Assembly (NCBI GenBank): GCA_017514235.1
Contig: JAFWKK010000032.1
Location: forward strand, 1 to 63,121
Source of the DNA: Kiritimatiellia bacterium
GTDB taxonomy: Bacteria; Verrucomicrobiota; Kiritimatiellia; RFP12; UBA1067
Reading direction: 5' to 3'
Length of the DNA stretch: 63,121 nt
Part shown: positions 1 through 8,745 of the stretch, one piece after another
How positions within the stretch are numbered: position 1 is the first letter of the stretch
How the letters are laid out: each line of letters begins with the position of its first letter
Translations under genes and position numbers: made by a program
The notes under the pieces: generated by a model
What the model was told of the DNA's origin: nothing
Database searches by the model: none
What the model saw: the letters and a program-made list of their open reading frames with translations, nothing else

Positions 1-178
1 CAGATGGAGTTCGAGCTGCTTTCGGGGTAGACTTAACCGCTTCCGCAACAAGCATGGCCGCAAAACCTTCGGAATTCCGCAAAAACCGCGCGGGCCTTTC
101 CGAGGGCTCGACAGCGTTTCCCAAAGGTGGGGATATTCCAGGACTGGCTTGCGGTGGGCAGATGACGTGAATTTATGG
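1..178. other. Intergenic sequence, possibly with the tail of an upstream gene
   Basis: No convincing gene is visible. Bases 1-30 read in frame to a TAG and could be the last nine codons of an upstream gene, but this is too short to support. The rest looks non-coding and leads into the -10 box at 179-184. Confidence 0.3.
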
Positions 179-184
179 TAATAT
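179..184 (+). promoter_or_regulatory. -10 box of a leaderless promoter
   Basis: TAATAT preceded by TGG ends exactly 7 nt before the GTG at 192, the same geometry as several other leaderless starts in this window. No Shine-Dalgarno sequence lies in between. Confidence 0.5.
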
Positions 185-191
185 ATCAGAC

Positions 192-980
192 GTGTGCCCG
201 ATAGTCTCCTTGATTGCCGCGTCAGTTCTTTCGCCGTTCTTCTTTGAGGCTGCGCCCGAGGTGCGCTCCACCTACGTGTCGCTCGGGAAGCTCGTCGAAG
301 ATCGTCCGATGCAGATCACGTCCGCCCGTGTCGGTGTCGACGCCGGGGCGTTCGGCCGCTTCGGCGTCCGCACCTGGGACGTCAGCTCCCTGACGGACCG
401 CCGCGCCGACGCGCACCGCCATGCGCTCTACCACATGGAGTTCGGGCCTACGTGGCAGTACGACATCGACGTCGCCGAGGGCTGGCGGCTCAAGAACGAC
501 CTCACGCGGTCGTGGACGATCTACCGTGGTTTTGAGTCGGAGACGTCGAACAGGACGTACCACTGGTGTCAGCTGGACCAGTCGCTGGAAAATCCGTACC
601 TTGTGCCGTTCTGGCGAATCAGAAAGTGCTTCCGCGGCAACGACTACTTCTACTTCAAGACAGGAGTTCGCAGAAAGTTCCCGTTCCTCGACGACTTTTC
701 GCTAACGCCGTCGGTTTACGCCGAAGGCGGAAGTTCGCACGACATGAAGCGCGTGCTGGGCGACAGGCGCGACGGGAAAAAGTGGAACGACGGCGTGGCG
801 TCCGTCTCGTTCAGGCTGGAGCTTGGCTGGAGCATCACGGAGAACTTCGCGGCCTTTGCCTATGCCGAGCAGTACGAGGTCGTCGGCGGTGATGCGCGGC
901 GGGCGGTTCGCGCAAGCTCCTACCGCTGCGCCCACGCCGACTGGACCCTTGGCGGCGTCGGCCTTCGCATCAGGTTCTGA
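192..980 (+). CDS. Putative outer-membrane beta-barrel protein, unknown function
   Basis: This encodes 262 residues that I cannot assign to a named family. A short hydrophobic N-terminus (about residues 4-19) looks like a signal peptide. The body alternates polar and aromatic residues in short stretches, and the chain ends in Arg-Ile-Arg-Phe; a terminal Phe is typical of outer-membrane barrels recognised by the BAM complex. The GTG start is chosen because a TGG-TAATAT box lies 7 nt upstream, matching the leaderless promoter pattern seen elsewhere here. It stands alone, upstream of a separate promoter at 1021. The barrel assignment is an inference from composition and the C-terminus. Confidence 0.6.
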   Translation: MCPIVSLIAASVLSPFFFEAAPEVRSTYVSLGKLVEDRPMQITSARVGVDAGAFGRFGVRTWDVSSLTDRRADAHRHALYHMEFGPTWQYDIDVAEGWRLKNDLTRSWTIYRGFESETSNRTYHWCQLDQSLENPYLVPFWRIRKCFRGNDYFYFKTGVRRKFPFLDDFSLTPSVYAEGGSSHDMKRVLGDRRDGKKWNDGVASVSFRLELGWSITENFAAFAYAEQYEVVGGDARRAVRASSYRCAHADWTLGGVGLRIRF

Positions 981-1020
981 GAATGCCGCGCTGACGTTTT
1001 CATTACGCGGGGGGATTTGG

Positions 1021-1054
1021 TATAATCCTGTCATATCGAACGAGTGACAAGGAG
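1021..1054 (+). promoter_or_regulatory. Promoter -10 box and ribosome binding site for the 1063 operon
   Basis: TATAAT at 1021-1026, preceded by TTTGG, gives a leader of about 30 nt. AAGGAG at 1049-1054 lies 8 nt before the ATG at 1063 and decides that start over the in-frame TTG at 1057. Confidence 0.65.
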
Positions 1055-1062
1055 AGTTGGAC

Positions 1063-2718
1063 ATGGCAACAGGGAAAACCAAGATGGGAAGCGGCAAGAA
1101 CGCAATGGTTTTGCTGTCCGCTGTCGTTGCTTCGTTGCTTGCTTCAAGTGCCGCGTTCGCCGCAATGCCGGAAAAGAAGATCGTCCTCTACGGCTGGGAC
1201 ACGGGGGAGGCGTCGCTCGAGACGGTTCTCTCCAACGCCGACAAGTTCGCCGATACGGGGCTGGACGGCATTTCGCTCGCCATCAAGGGCAACCGCGCAG
1301 GGATTCCCCGCAAATCGCAGACGCGAGACTTCGCGTTCGTCGATCCGAAGTGGACGAAGGCCGAGTTCGCAAAGCAGATTGGATTGTTGCGCGAGATTAC
1401 CGCCAAGCCGGGGCTCAGGCACTGCTACCTTCAGGTCGATTGGTCGCAGAAGCCGCGCCTCAGGTGGAGCGACGACGAGGCGTGGGACCGCGCCGCGCAT
1501 AACATGGGCATTCTCGCATGGATCGCGAAGGAGGGACGCCTTGACGGCTTCTTCATCGATCACGAGGACTATTCTGGAACGCGGCAGTTCGAGCCGTGTC
1601 CGGAAGAAGGCGACTTCGCGACCGTATCGCGCCTCGCCCGCAGGCGCGGCGCGCAGATCGTCGCGGCGATGGCGGAGGAGAACCCCAACCTGCATCTCGT
1701 CTTCTTCTGGCTGCTGTCGCACTCCACGCGCTGGATAGGCGACCCCGAAAGCGACCTCGCCGCCATCGTCGCCCAGCGCCAGGATCCGTGGCCGGCGTTC
1801 GTGAACGGAATGCTCGACGCCCTGCCGCCGCAGATGCGCCTTGCGGACGGCAACGAATTCGGCTACCTCTTCCGCGCCGACAACAACGACTACATCATGG
1901 ACAACTGGCGCCAGAGGCAGATGCTCGTGCAGCTAGTCGCGCCGGAGAACCTCATGAAGTTCCGCTCGAACGTGCAGGTCAGCTCCGGACACTACCTCGA
2001 CTGCTACTCCAACAAGGACGGGCACTGGTATCATCCGCCGCTGAACGGTTCGCGCCTGGCGCGGCTGGAGGACAACCTTCATCAGGGACTTGCCTCCGCA
2101 GACGAGACCATATGGCTCTTCGGCGAACGGCGGCAGATCGTCAGGTGGGACGGCAATGCCGCGCGGTGGAACGGCGTGAAGACGTGGGAGGAGGAGTTGC
2201 CTGGCTTTGCGGACGTGATGCGGCGTTTGCGCAGCCCGCGCAAGTGGGCGGAAGAGAAGCTGGCCGCCAAGCGCAAGGACAGGACTCTCGTCAACATCGC
2301 GGCGAACGAGAAGGCGTTTAGCGTCTGGAAGGGCGCGGACTGCACCGGAACGCTGACGGTCGAACAGGCGGACGGAAAAGTTGCGCTCTGCGCGACGGGC
2401 GTGAAGAAGAGCGGATGTTTCCTTGTCGGCGTGCCAAACGTGAAGGTGGGGCAGTGGTATTCGATCGGGTTTGACGTAAAGGGCGAGATCGATCCGCGCT
2501 GCGGCGTGCAGTGGCAGAACAGGGGCGCATACGACTGGAACGTCCCTGCGAGATATCCGGTGTTCAAGCCGCTTCAGGACGGCTGGCGCCGCGGCACGAT
2601 CTCGGTGCGCGTTCCGCATGGGGTCGACAGGATGATGCTGCATCTTTCGCCGAGGCACAAGTCGGCAGAAGAAAAGACGCATTTCGCTAACGTCGCCATA
2701 TACGGTCTGGCGGATTGA
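1063..2718 (+). CDS. Secreted glycoside-hydrolase-like protein with C-terminal beta-sandwich
   Basis: This 551-residue protein has a clear signal peptide (hydrophobic stretch ending Ala-Phe-Ala-Ala at about residues 31-34). Residues about 36-390 have the alternating strand/helix character of a TIM barrel and a motif GFFIDHEDY (about residue 164) with acidic residues at a strand end, as in glycoside hydrolases. The last 140 residues resemble a carbohydrate-binding beta-sandwich. I cannot name the GH family. It is followed after 48 nt by a GDPD-family gene with its own AAGGAG, so the two probably form one operon. A role in periplasmic or surface glycan breakdown is an inference from the fold and the neighbours. 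Confidence 0.7.
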   Translation: MATGKTKMGSGKNAMVLLSAVVASLLASSAAFAAMPEKKIVLYGWDTGEASLETVLSNADKFADTGLDGISLAIKGNRAGIPRKSQTRDFAFVDPKWTKAEFAKQIGLLREITAKPGLRHCYLQVDWSQKPRLRWSDDEAWDRAAHNMGILAWIAKEGRLDGFFIDHEDYSGTRQFEPCPEEGDFATVSRLARRRGAQIVAAMAEENPNLHLVFFWLLSHSTRWIGDPESDLAAIVAQRQDPWPAFVNGMLDALPPQMRLADGNEFGYLFRADNNDYIMDNWRQRQMLVQLVAPENLMKFRSNVQVSSGHYLDCYSNKDGHWYHPPLNGSRLARLEDNLHQGLASADETIWLFGERRQIVRWDGNAARWNGVKTWEEELPGFADVMRRLRSPRKWAEEKLAAKRKDRTLVNIAANEKAFSVWKGADCTGTLTVEQADGKVALCATGVKKSGCFLVGVPNVKVGQWYSIGFDVKGEIDPRCGVQWQNRGAYDWNVPARYPVFKPLQDGWRRGTISVRVPHGVDRMMLHLSPRHKSAEEKTHFANVAIYGLAD

Positions 2719-2766
2719 CCTGAATCTTTCAACCTCAAACAAGAAACAAGAATTAAGGAGAAAACG

Positions 2767-3702
2767 ATGAAGAAACTGACGCTTGCCGCCGTTGCGGCGC
2801 TTTCGTTTGCGACGCTGTCCGGCAGCACCCGTACGGAAGCCCTGTTGGAGCGGCTCCACGGCCCGGACCGCACCTATGTGTTCTACTGCATGCACCGCGG
2901 CGACTGGCGCCACGCACCGGAGAACTCCAGGCCTTCCATCCTCGGTTCCATTGCACTTGGTGCGGACATGATCGAGCTGGACGTGCGCAAGACGAAGGAC
3001 GGGCGCTACATACTCAGCCACGACCCGACGCTTGACCGCATGACCGACGGGACTGGCCTTATCGCCGATCACACCCTCGCCGAGATCAAGCAGCTCCATC
3101 TGAAGGAGTTCCAGGGCGGCAAGGATGCCAGGCTGACCGACGAGCGCCCCGTCACGCTGGAAGAGGCGTTGGCCCTGACGAAGGGCAAGATACTCGTCAA
3201 TCTCGACAAGAGCTGGCTCGACTACCGCGGCATCGCGCAGGTGCTTGTGCGCGAAGGTGTGGGACGGGAGGTCGTGATGAAGGGCCCTGGCTCGATGACG
3301 CCCGACGAGGTGAAGGCCGCGTTCGGTCCGGACCTCTGGGCGCTCGTGGAGAAGAACGAGATCCTCTTCATGCCGATCATCTACGCCGACAGCATAGGGC
3401 AGATGGCGGTGTTCTACCAGTGGGAGGCGCAGAAGGTGCGGCCGTTCGCCTACGAGTTCGTGACCAACAGCCGCACTGACCGCCCGCTTCCTTACTTCGG
3501 CTTCGGCGAGAAGTCTCCGCGCCTGTGGCTCAACACGATGTGGGAGGGCCTTACGGGCGACCACACCGACAAGCGGTCTCTAAAGGATCCTGACAGCGGC
3601 TGGGGTTGGTGCCTGCGCCAAGGCGCCACGATGATCCAGACCGACTCTCCCGCCGAGTGCGGCGCATGGCTCCGCAAGGTCGGGCGCCATGCCGGCGAGT
3701 GA
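2767..3702 (+). CDS. Glycerophosphodiester phosphodiesterase family protein
   Basis: The 311-residue protein carries a signal peptide (residues 1-20) and the GDPD signature: HRGD at 43-46 followed by PENS, the metal-binding pair in MIELDVR (Glu70, Asp72), and SHDPTLDR with the second catalytic His85. Family members hydrolyse glycerophosphodiesters, and some act on related phosphodiesters or wall polymers; the substrate here is unknown. The signal peptide places it in the periplasm or outside the cell. The start follows TTAAGGAG by a normal distance. It is probably co-transcribed with the upstream hydrolase. The stop codon lies in the loop of a perfect 7-bp hairpin at 3689-3709. Confidence 0.88.
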   Translation: MKKLTLAAVAALSFATLSGSTRTEALLERLHGPDRTYVFYCMHRGDWRHAPENSRPSILGSIALGADMIELDVRKTKDGRYILSHDPTLDRMTDGTGLIADHTLAEIKQLHLKEFQGGKDARLTDERPVTLEEALALTKGKILVNLDKSWLDYRGIAQVLVREGVGREVVMKGPGSMTPDEVKAAFGPDLWALVEKNEILFMPIIYADSIGQMAVFYQWEAQKVRPFAYEFVTNSRTDRPLPYFGFGEKSPRLWLNTMWEGLTGDHTDKRSLKDPDSGWGWCLRQGATMIQTDSPAECGAWLRKVGRHAGE

Positions 3703-3709
3703 CCGGCAT
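3689..3709. terminator. Perfect hairpin between convergent genes, repeated near 8870
   Basis: ATGCCGG and CCGGCAT form a perfect 7-bp stem around a 7-nt loop that contains the TGA of the GDPD gene. There is no long U-tract. The surrounding 26 bp (3690-3715) recur at 8868-8893 with three substitutions, again just beyond the 3' end of a minus-strand regulator. It could act as a bidirectional terminator or a dispersed palindromic element. Confidence 0.5.
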
Positions 3710-3729
3710 GGTTCGCGCATTTCCGGAAT

Positions 3730-4854
3730 TCAAATCATCGGCGCATCGGGAAACGAGTCGCCGGGAATGTATTGGCGGAATTCGGGCGGCTCGGGCTTGG
3801 CGCGCCCTTCGCGCTTTGCTATCAGGCAGTCCGCGACATAGGCGCCAAAGGCTACAGGGTCGTATTCGTATCTTGCCAATGTCACGGGAAACGCTGGCGC
3901 GAATCCCTTGTTGGACATTGTGACCACCTTGACCTCGTCTGGCACACTTACATGCTGAGCTAGCAAGGCGGTCAATCCTCCCCTCGCTAGGTAGTCGTCT
4001 CCAAAATATATCAGCTCCGGTCGGCGATGCTGGCGTGCGAACCGTTCCACGCACAATTCAAATGATTTGCGTTCAAGCTCCTCAAGGCTTTGGACATGCC
4101 GCTGCCTGCAAATCTTGAGGTGCTCCACCTTGAATCCCCTGCGTCGCATTTTCCTTGCCTCGTCTTCGCTATTGTTGATGTCAACATACAAGATGTTGCT
4201 TATGCCGGCGGCCTGGCAGCGTTCAAGCATCTCTCTCGGCACTTTGCCGCCGCAAGAATGTATGGCATCGGCGTCCGAAGGAGCTCCGTCCACTGTTATC
4301 GTCGGCAACTTTTTGCGAAGCAGTCTCGTCAAGGGCTCGTCGGGGCAGATGGCCAGGGCCGCATCGTATTTGTCCAGAAGAGCCTCTTTGATCGGATTTG
4401 CGTCATGGCCATGTCGGTGCGTCGGCTTGCGGCTTGTCGACAGGTATGAATACAGGAATCTGGCGTTAGACAGCCGTTTGCGCACCTCCGACATCATTGT
4501 GCCGAAGAAGTAGGAACCATCTGAGGCGTGTCGCTCGACGATGAAGAATCGTCCGTTCCACAGGGTTTCTCGCGCCGCCATTACCGAACACCCGACGCCA
4601 CGGCGCGGACGGATCAGGTTCTCGGCTGCCAGGATGGCCATGGCTTCGCGGGGTATGCGCACGGAAATGCCAAGGGCGCGCGCAATCTCAGTGCGAGACG
4701 GCAGGACGTCCCCTGGCCTGTAGTGGCCTGAACGAATCGCCTTTCGGAATCCTTCCGCCACTTGATCAGAAAGGCTGTTGCAACCGTTCCTGTCCACTGC
4801 AAATGGCATTTGAATTCGTCGGCAGCTCTTTGCCTTGCTTCTTCCACTGCTCAT
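3730..4854 (-). CDS. GntR-type transcriptional regulator with LacI-like sensor domain
   Basis: The protein has 374 residues. About residues 25-90 form a GntR winged helix-turn-helix, with SDQVAEGFRKAIRSGHYRPG followed by LPSRTEIARALGIS and a wing containing RPRRGVGC. The remainder resembles a LacI/periplasmic-binding sensor, with PELIYFGDDYLARGG and DEVKVVTMSNKG matching the usual promoter-activation and domain-contact segments. The start at 4854 is chosen because TATAAT (minus strand, 4870-4865) ends 10 nt before it and the upstream frame holds no domain. It is transcribed divergently from the DUF4838 operon and probably controls it in response to a sugar. A perfect inverted repeat at 4882-4897 overlaps its own -35 region. 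A paralogue of equal length starts at 14490. Confidence 0.85.
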   Translation of the reverse strand: MSSGRSKAKSCRRIQMPFAVDRNGCNSLSDQVAEGFRKAIRSGHYRPGDVLPSRTEIARALGISVRIPREAMAILAAENLIRPRRGVGCSVMAARETLWNGRFFIVERHASDGSYFFGTMMSEVRKRLSNARFLYSYLSTSRKPTHRHGHDANPIKEALLDKYDAALAICPDEPLTRLLRKKLPTITVDGAPSDADAIHSCGGKVPREMLERCQAAGISNILYVDINNSEDEARKMRRRGFKVEHLKICRQRHVQSLEELERKSFELCVERFARQHRRPELIYFGDDYLARGGLTALLAQHVSVPDEVKVVTMSNKGFAPAFPVTLARYEYDPVAFGAYVADCLIAKREGRAKPEPPEFRQYIPGDSFPDAPMI

Positions 4855-4864
4855 GCTGGTGAGA

Positions 4865-4893
4865 ATTATACCATAATTCAGACGGTTTCCCAA
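4865..4893 (-). promoter_or_regulatory. Promoter of the divergent regulator
   Basis: On the minus strand TATAAT (4870-4865), preceded by TGG, is spaced 17 bp from TTGGGA (4893-4888). The -10 ends 10 nt before the ATG at 4854, so the transcript would have almost no leader. Confidence 0.6.
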
Positions 4894-4897
4894 CCGT
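4882..4897. promoter_or_regulatory. Candidate operator between divergent genes
   Basis: ACGGTT-TCCC-AACCGT is a perfect 6-bp inverted repeat with a 4-bp spacer. It overlaps the -35 element of the regulator promoter and lies about 35 bp upstream of the other gene's -35, where a GntR dimer could repress itself and regulate the neighbour. Binding is an inference. Confidence 0.45.
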
Positions 4898-4930
4898 GCG
4901 CCAAATGGTACAAAAGGCACATTATCCCCA

Positions 4931-4959
4931 TTGCGCGCACTCAATCGCTTTGCTATAAT
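4931..4959 (+). promoter_or_regulatory. Promoter of the DUF4838 operon
   Basis: TTGCGC (4931-4936) and TATAAT (4954-4959) are separated by 17 bp. AAGGAGGG follows, giving a led transcript for the ATG at 4992. The same -35 hexamer occurs at 29391 and 56049. Confidence 0.65.
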
Positions 4960-4991
4960 TATGCGCGAAACGACAAGGAGGGAAAATCGGG

Positions 4992-6770
4992 ATGGGCAAC
5001 AAAGACCAGCTGAGACGCACCTGTGTCCGCACCCTCGCAATGTCTGCCGCTATGTTGTGCATGGCGGCATATGGCGGGGACGAGCCGTTGGTGCTGGCGC
5101 GGCGAGGTGCGGCCGGCGAGTATTCTATCCGCGTGCCGGAAGGGGCGTCGTCAAACCTCGTCCATGCAGCCAGGGAACTGTCTCGGTACGTCGAACAGCT
5201 TACGGGCGTCGCTCTGCCTGTGTCGGCCGGCGCGGCGGCGGGCCGCGAGATACGGCTGGCGGTAAAGCCCGGGCTTGGGCATGATGCTTTTCTCTTTCGT
5301 ACGTCCGGAGAGAATCTCTATATCGTAGGCAACGATGATAGGGCGGTGCTGTTCGGGGTGTACGACTTTCTTGAAACCTACGGCGACTGCGACTGGCTCA
5401 CGCCGGATCAGGAGTTCGTGCCGAGGCAGGAAGTGGTTCAGGTGCCGCGCAACCTCGATCGCATTTGCAGGCCGGCGTTCAGGATACGCGACTGCTACTA
5501 TTCTGACGCCCGCCAGAGGCCGGATTTCGCCGCGAAGCTCAAGCTGAACGAAGACGACCCGTTCGACCAGTTCCTGTGGAAGTGTCACACGTTCATGCGG
5601 CTTATGCCGCCGGAGACGTACTACAAGGATCATCCTGAGTACTATGCGCTCGTGAATGGCGAGCGCAAGAAGAACGGCTGGCGCGTAAACCTGTGCCTCA
5701 CCAATCCCGATGTGCTGCGAATCGTCACGTCGAACGTGCTGGATCGCATCGCCAAGGTCTATCCGAAGGTAAAGGTGTTCGGCGTGTCCCAGAGCGATTG
5801 CTGGGATCATTGCGAGTGCGCTGGCTGCACGGCAATTGACGAGCGGGAGGAGTCGCCTGCAGGGTCCAATCTCGCTTTCGTGAACGCTGTCGCAGATGCA
5901 GTGGCCAAGAAGTATCCCGACGTCATCATTGAGACGCTGGCCTACCAGTACACGGTGAAGCCGCCGAAGAACCTGAAGCCGCGCGACAACGTGATGGTGT
6001 GCCTCTGCACGGACATGTGCGACTTCTCGCGTCCGCTTGTCGAGTCGCGCTTCCGTCCGCGCGGGCGGTACTTCGTCGACGACCTCCGCACGTGGTGCGC
6101 GATCGCGAAGAACCGCGTTCACCTCTGGGACTATACGATGAACTTCCAGTACAAGCTTCATGCGTTCCCCAACATCTACTCCCTGAAGCAGAATCTTGAA
6201 ACGTTCCTAGACTGCGGCGTGTCGGAAGTGTTTGAACAGGGGCCGTTGCCGTCGCGGCATCAGGCGGGCGAAGCGCTCAAGCTCTATCTGCTGGGGCATC
6301 TGCTGTGGAATCCGCGTCAGCCGCTTGAACCGCTGTTGTCGCGCTTCTACCGGCGATACTATGGCGCGGCGGGGAAGTGGATGCGTCGGTACATGGAGGA
6401 GCTTCACGCGGTTTCGCGGGTGCGCGACGAGACGGAGTGCCCGTTGATGATGTGGGGCGTGATTGATTCCCCCGCATTGCCGACGGATTTCTTCGAGCAT
6501 GGCGCCATTTGGATAGCCAAGGCGGCGGAGGCGGTGAAGGACGATCCTGTGAAGAGCCGCAACGTGCGCTGGGAGATGAACGCCAACGACTACACGCGCA
6601 TCATGCGCTCCGAGCAGCCGACGCCTGAGCTGAAGGCGGCGGCGGTGCGCATTCTTGAGGACTGGAAGAATCATCCCGATTCCGCGAAAATCAGCGAGAT
6701 GGATACGGTTCTGGACGAAGCCCGGCAAAAGCTGGAGAAGTACGCCGAGGTTCAGATGCCGCCAATGTGA
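4992..6770 (+). CDS. DUF4838 domain-containing secreted protein (alpha-glucuronidase-like N-terminus)
   Basis: This 592-residue protein has a signal peptide ending around residue 28. Residues about 35-140 resemble the N-terminal domain of GH67 alpha-glucuronidases (AARELSRYVEQLTGVALPV, and a segment ending GVYDFLETYGDCDWLTP). Residues about 190-470 match the DUF4838 TIM-barrel-like region, with FGVSQSDCWDHCECAGC as a recognisable family motif. DUF4838 proteins are common in polysaccharide-degrading PVC bacteria and Bacteroidota, but their reaction is not established. The start has a strong AAGGAGGG. It is followed after 33 nt by a LamG protein in the same operon, opposite a GntR-type regulator. 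Confidence 0.82.
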   Translation: MGNKDQLRRTCVRTLAMSAAMLCMAAYGGDEPLVLARRGAAGEYSIRVPEGASSNLVHAARELSRYVEQLTGVALPVSAGAAAGREIRLAVKPGLGHDAFLFRTSGENLYIVGNDDRAVLFGVYDFLETYGDCDWLTPDQEFVPRQEVVQVPRNLDRICRPAFRIRDCYYSDARQRPDFAAKLKLNEDDPFDQFLWKCHTFMRLMPPETYYKDHPEYYALVNGERKKNGWRVNLCLTNPDVLRIVTSNVLDRIAKVYPKVKVFGVSQSDCWDHCECAGCTAIDEREESPAGSNLAFVNAVADAVAKKYPDVIIETLAYQYTVKPPKNLKPRDNVMVCLCTDMCDFSRPLVESRFRPRGRYFVDDLRTWCAIAKNRVHLWDYTMNFQYKLHAFPNIYSLKQNLETFLDCGVSEVFEQGPLPSRHQAGEALKLYLLGHLLWNPRQPLEPLLSRFYRRYYGAAGKWMRRYMEELHAVSRVRDETECPLMMWGVIDSPALPTDFFEHGAIWIAKAAEAVKDDPVKSRNVRWEMNANDYTRIMRSEQPTPELKAAAVRILEDWKNHPDSAKISEMDTVLDEARQKLEKYAEVQMPPM

Positions 6771-6803
6771 CGGAAGAACTTGTGACGCTTTAAAGGAGGG
6801 AAA

Positions 6804-8723
6804 ATGACTATGAAAAGACTCATCTTATTGAATCATGCTTGCATTCGTGCGGCTGTCGCCTTGACGACCGTTGCGATGGGATGCATGACTACATTCGGAG
6901 CAAGCGTCTGGAAGGATGCCGTGCTCTGGATGAACGGACCGGTTGATTTGAATGGCGACGGCAAGTGGAATGGCAATGTCGGAAGTCCCGTGCCGGTTAA
7001 GTGCGACGGTGCAAGTGCGGCAAGCGAACTGCCTGATGCGCGGCATGGCGCACGCGCCTACTCCGACAGTCAGGTTGTCAGCTATGCGACCGACAACCAG
7101 ACCGTGTACGAGAATTCGGGCTTTCAGATTCGCACGAACGACGTCCATTTCACGGCGTGGGGCAACAGGACGGCGAAGTGGCCCTGCCTGTATCTGCCGC
7201 AGGCCCCAAGCGGAAACCCGGATGCACCCTATTCGCAGCGCATGGCTTTGTTCGCTGACGGTGGCTGTCCAATCACGGGAAACAACTGGTCGGTCCTGTT
7301 TCGCTGCCGCATAGAGGACTGCTTCCAGTATAACTGGGGCGGGTCTTGGCTTTTGGGCATCACTACTACTGATCTTGGCGGAGCCAAGGAGCTGCGCATT
7401 GGATTCACCCAAGGCGGATGGACGGGGGACTTCTCGTCTCCATATTATGTAGGCGCTCTTATAGGTGGTGGTGCGGGCAGCACGGCGTTTACGGGGATAC
7501 CGGCGGTCAAGACAAACGAATGGATGGAGGTCGCCCTGACTGTGGAAGGGCCGAAGTGGCGCATGTCTTGCGCGACGACAAATGGTGTCCGCTGGAGCCA
7601 GACCTACTATGTCCCGGGGAACCACGGCAGTTATTCAACGAACTTCATCCCCGCCTCGATAAGTCTTGGCGGCCCGCGTGCATATGGCGTCCGCGATGGA
7701 TCGGACAACTTCTGTGGCGACATTCAGATGTTCGCCATGTGGAACCGGACATTGAGCGATCGCGAGGTGTGCGAGGCGTTTGGTGGTGGTGCACCAAACC
7801 GCTTCCGCATTGGCGAAGAGGGCTGCACTGCCGAAATGTACGGCGGTGCGGCGCCGGCGGCAGGCGACACGGTCACTCTTGACCCGCTCGCAAGCGACAA
7901 GCGGGCGTTTCCGACTACGCTTACGAGGGGTGCGACGTTCAACATGCCGTTCGCGGTTGACAAGTATGCGGCGGGTCTGGCGCACTGGCTCCGGTTTGTG
8001 CCACAGGAAGGCTCGTCGGGTGGCACGATAGCGGTTGCTGTTGACGGCAACGCACTTGATCCGCTCAACGTGACGGCGCGTGGCGTCGGGGTGGCCGAGC
8101 AGCCGGCCCTGATCTTCATCAATGGTGATGTCTTTACCGAAGGCGACCATGTGTTGACGCTCACGAGAACAGATGGCGGAAGCGGCAATGTCGTATTTGA
8201 CGTGATTGAGCTCGGCGGCAGCTGGAGTGCGGGCGTTGATGACGAAGACACGTCTGACGGTACGTCAAACGGCTATCTGGAAGGTGGCTATGCGTCAGAC
8301 ACATGGTATGCAGATTCTTTGAATCTCAAGGAGTTCGTCTATGCGACAAGCCGGAATCCGGACGATTCAAGCCATCGCGCCAAACGGATCGTCTGGAATC
8401 TGCCGCAGGGTGTTGCCGAGCGATTTGACATGCGGCTTAGCTACAATGTCCTCTGGTTCGGCAGTACGGAGAATTCGCTTGTGACGTACGTGAACGACGT
8501 CCCTGTCCACACGAATTCGTCGGTTGGGTGGACTGCTCATGTGTTTACGACCGACGTTTTGGCTGAGTCTGGTTTGTTCAGAGACGGAGAAAACGAAATA
8601 AAGATCGACTTCCTGCCATGTTTGGGCGCAGAGAACGCTGATTGGGCGACGTTCGACATGATTGCGGCGGAACCTACGCGTCTGCACAGGCAGAAGCTGG
8701 GTTTGAGAATCGAAGTCCGTTGA
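6804..8723 (+). CDS. Secreted LamG/concanavalin-like domain protein
   Basis: The 639-residue protein has an N-terminal signal sequence (about residues 1-34). Residues about 100-325 form a LamG-type jelly roll, with NEWMEVALTVEGPKWRMSC, then FCGDIQMFAMWNRTLSDREV, the usual LamG C-terminal strand that describes a small displayed element. Residues about 350-625 look like two further beta-sandwich domains resembling carbohydrate-binding modules (GDHVLTLTRTDGGSGNVVFD). No catalytic motif is visible. The start follows AAAGGAGGG. It lies directly after the DUF4838 gene and is probably co-transcribed, so a glycan-binding role at the cell surface is a reasonable inference. The basic last residues match no known sorting signal. 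Confidence 0.72.
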   Translation: MTMKRLILLNHACIRAAVALTTVAMGCMTTFGASVWKDAVLWMNGPVDLNGDGKWNGNVGSPVPVKCDGASAASELPDARHGARAYSDSQVVSYATDNQTVYENSGFQIRTNDVHFTAWGNRTAKWPCLYLPQAPSGNPDAPYSQRMALFADGGCPITGNNWSVLFRCRIEDCFQYNWGGSWLLGITTTDLGGAKELRIGFTQGGWTGDFSSPYYVGALIGGGAGSTAFTGIPAVKTNEWMEVALTVEGPKWRMSCATTNGVRWSQTYYVPGNHGSYSTNFIPASISLGGPRAYGVRDGSDNFCGDIQMFAMWNRTLSDREVCEAFGGGAPNRFRIGEEGCTAEMYGGAAPAAGDTVTLDPLASDKRAFPTTLTRGATFNMPFAVDKYAAGLAHWLRFVPQEGSSGGTIAVAVDGNALDPLNVTARGVGVAEQPALIFINGDVFTEGDHVLTLTRTDGGSGNVVFDVIELGGSWSAGVDDEDTSDGTSNGYLEGGYASDTWYADSLNLKEFVYATSRNPDDSSHRAKRIVWNLPQGVAERFDMRLSYNVLWFGSTENSLVTYVNDVPVHTNSSVGWTAHVFTTDVLAESGLFRDGENEIKIDFLPCLGAENADWATFDMIAAEPTRLHRQKLGLRIEVR

Positions 8724-8745
8724 AGGCAGATGCGCAGCAATTGGC

